Shown here in pieces: positions 62,858 to 64,000 of a stretch of 64,000 nt of DNA. Under the pieces are notes generated by a model, which did not search any database, had not been told where the DNA came from, and saw only the letters and a program-made list of their open reading frames with translations. The stretch lies in contig NZ_CP030280.1 in the NCBI RefSeq assembly GCF_003287895.1, positions 1,991,501-2,055,500 on the forward strand. Reading direction: 5' to 3'. The position numbers and the translations under genes were made by a program. Position 1 is the stretch's first letter. Every line of letters begins with the position of its first letter. Origin of the DNA: Blautia argi. GTDB taxonomy: Bacteria; Bacillota; Clostridia; Lachnospirales; Lachnospiraceae.

Positions 62858-64000
62858 CTTCCTCGTCCTCGTCTTCTCTTAAAATATACAGACCCTGAAT
62901 AATCGCCAGCATAATAATGGTGCTGAGCGCAGAACTTCCTCCATAGCTCACCAGAGGAAGAGTGATACCCGTCATAGGAATAAATTTGCTCACACCTCCG
63001 ATGGTAAGGAATACCTGAAATGCATATTCTGTACCCAGACCCAGGGCAATAAGTTTATAGAAACGTTTTTTAATCCGCAGAGATATATTGACTACCAGAA
63101 GGAACATACTCATACAGATAAGAATCATACAAATGGCAAATAATCCTCCCAATTCTTCACAGATTGCTGCAAACATATAGTCCTGCTTTACAAAGGGAAT
63201 CATTTCCGGAGAACCCTGACAAAGCCCCAGACCAAACCAGCCTCCTGCTCCAATGGCAAAAAGCCCCTGTACAATCTGATACCCTTCGTTTTCATATACA
63301 GAAAAGGGTGCCTTCCATGCCACAACTCTCTGCCGCACATGGGAAAAGAGGAAATAGGCAATCACGGCTGCCAAAGATCCGCTTCCCAGTCCTGCCACCA
63401 GGTAAAAAGGCTTTTTAGTTGCCACATAAAGCATGACCACATAAGTAATAAAAAATACCACTGCACTTCCCAAATCCCTGGAAAGCACCAGCACCAGTAC
63501 ATGCACGGCCGCCACAATGGTGGTAATCACATGGTCTTTGAACTGGGCGCTCTTTTTATACAGTCTGCTGGCAACAAAAAATACAAAAATAATCTTTACA
63601 AATTCTGAGGGCTGGAACACAAAAAACCCCAGATTAATATTGATTTTCGCACCGTTTACATTGGCTCCGAACAAAAGCACAATCAGCAAAAGCCCCAGAC
63701 CTGCTGCTGCATAAAACCAGGTCCACATTTTCAGAAAGTACATTTTCTTAATCAGAATAGGGACAATCATGGCAATCACCGTAGCCACCGCTACAATCAG
63801 AAACTGCCGTTTCGCTGAATCCGGTGACAGCCTGGTCAGCATAATAAAACCAATGGACAGCAACATGCACATATGATTCAAAAGAAGGATGGATGCCTTC
63901 TTATAGCACAGGCGATAAAGCCCCTGCACCAGCAAAAGATACAAAAGTAATGCCCCAAACAGATACAGGATTTCCAGCTTTTCCTCCTTCAGAAAAATCA
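62841..64000 (-). CDS. FtsW/RodA/SpoVE-family cell-wall polymerase (partial)
   Basis: A SEDS glycan polymerase with ten or so membrane spans; the C-terminal 386 residues are in the window and the start lies beyond the right edge. The frame stays open to 64000 with ...KLEILYLFGALLLYLL before the possible TTG at 63944, so that codon should not be taken as the start. FVFQPSEFVKI, SRDLGSAVVF, KQDYMFAAICEELGG (catalytic Asp) and TLPLVSYGGSS are all intact, unlike the divergent SEDS protein at 27675. It overlaps the partner penicillin-binding protein gene by 17 bases. Confidence 0.93.
   Translation of the reverse strand, partial: IFLKEEKLEILYLFGALLLYLLLVQGLYRLCYKKASILLLNHMCMLLSIGFIMLTRLSPDSAKRQFLIVAVATVIAMIVPILIKKMYFLKMWTWFYAAAGLGLLLIVLLFGANVNGAKININLGFFVFQPSEFVKIIFVFFVASRLYKKSAQFKDHVITTIVAAVHVLVLVLSRDLGSAVVFFITYVVMLYVATKKPFYLVAGLGSGSLAAVIAYFLFSHVRQRVVAWKAPFSVYENEGYQIVQGLFAIGAGGWFGLGLCQGSPEMIPFVKQDYMFAAICEELGGLFAICMILICMSMFLLVVNISLRIKKRFYKLIALGLGTEYAFQVFLTIGGVSKFIPMTGITLPLVSYGGSSALSTIIMLAIIQGLYILREDEDEEVERQR

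Noticed and set aside
63891..63944. TTG at 63944 as the start of the FtsW-like gene
   Set aside because: The frame stays open with membrane-protein sequence to the window edge, so the gene is partial rather than starting there.
1..64000. Prophage, integrative element or transposon
   Set aside because: No integrase, transposase, att-like repeats or phage structural genes are encoded; the window is ordinary chromosome.
1..64000. tRNA or rRNA genes
   Set aside because: No cloverleaf-like segments with CCA-type ends or rRNA-like stretches were noticed in the intergenic regions; this was by eye only.

Overview
The window looks like chromosome of a spore-forming, acetogenic member of the Lachnospiraceae (Clostridia), most like Blautia or a close relative. 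The grounds are a Wood-Ljungdahl carbonyl-branch cluster, an alpha/beta small acid-soluble spore protein, YtfJ/GerW and YlbJ sporulation proteins, the Firmicutes gene order ylxM-ffh-rpsP-khpA-rimM-trmD-rplS-lepB-rbgA-rnhB, strong AGGAGG ribosome binding sites and moderate GC. The genus is inferred from gene content and remembered protein resemblance; no database search was run. No tRNA, rRNA, CRISPR array, phage or insertion sequence was seen.

Layout. Positions 1-9434 (minus strand) hold a C1/nickel cluster: a His-rich metal protein, cooT, metF, a second cooC-like ATPase, cooS, cooC, acsB, acsD and acsC (acsC runs off the left edge). Together they reduce methylene-THF, make CO from CO2 and join methyl and carbonyl groups into acetyl-CoA, with an unusually full set of nickel-handling proteins. 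9840-16384 holds an aldo/keto reductase, gpsA-plsY-der-DUF512 radical SAM protein, and prs. 16545-26183 (minus) holds a cell-wall 3D-domain protein and the ribosome/translation superoperon. 26393-31114 holds tmcAL, a SEDS-like membrane protein paired with a PadR regulator, and across a divergent promoter the remains of an antibiotic-resistance type ABC-F gene with its leader. 31120-45802 is a long minus-strand run of housekeeping genes (GDPD, MFS transporter, malic enzyme, lactate dehydrogenase, recU, signal peptidase, pseudouridine synthases, SDR, YgiQ, rRNA methyltransferase, a (p)ppGpp synthetase, M23 peptidase). 45880-50578 holds pepD, ylbJ, a coiled-coil protein, coaD, rsmD and mgsA. 50883-51926 (plus) holds a spore protein and a type III toxin-antitoxin locus. 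51958-64000 holds recG, fakA-like and asp23-like genes, rpmB, gerW and its neighbours, a polyphosphate:AMP phosphotransferase, a Nudix gene, a penicillin-binding protein and ftsW (off the right edge).

The most notable accessory item is a CptIN-type type III toxin-antitoxin locus. Its non-coding antitoxin is two exact 46-nt repeat units plus a partial third, each able to fold into an H-type pseudoknot, with a compensatory base change between units. Other points of note are TrmD fused in frame to a flavodoxin-ferredoxin module, a broken Lsa-type ABC-F gene that keeps its 7-codon leader peptide and terminator-like hairpin, and a divergent SEDS protein carrying a soluble N-terminal domain.

A caution applies to the whole window. 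Six otherwise well conserved genes (cooS, prs, the 3D-domain protein, the NSUN rRNA methyltransferase, the RelA-type synthetase and pap) each carry small indels, several in short homopolymers. Several of these genes are essential or define the metabolism, so sequencing or assembly error is the likeliest cause and they should not be called pseudogenes from this sequence alone.
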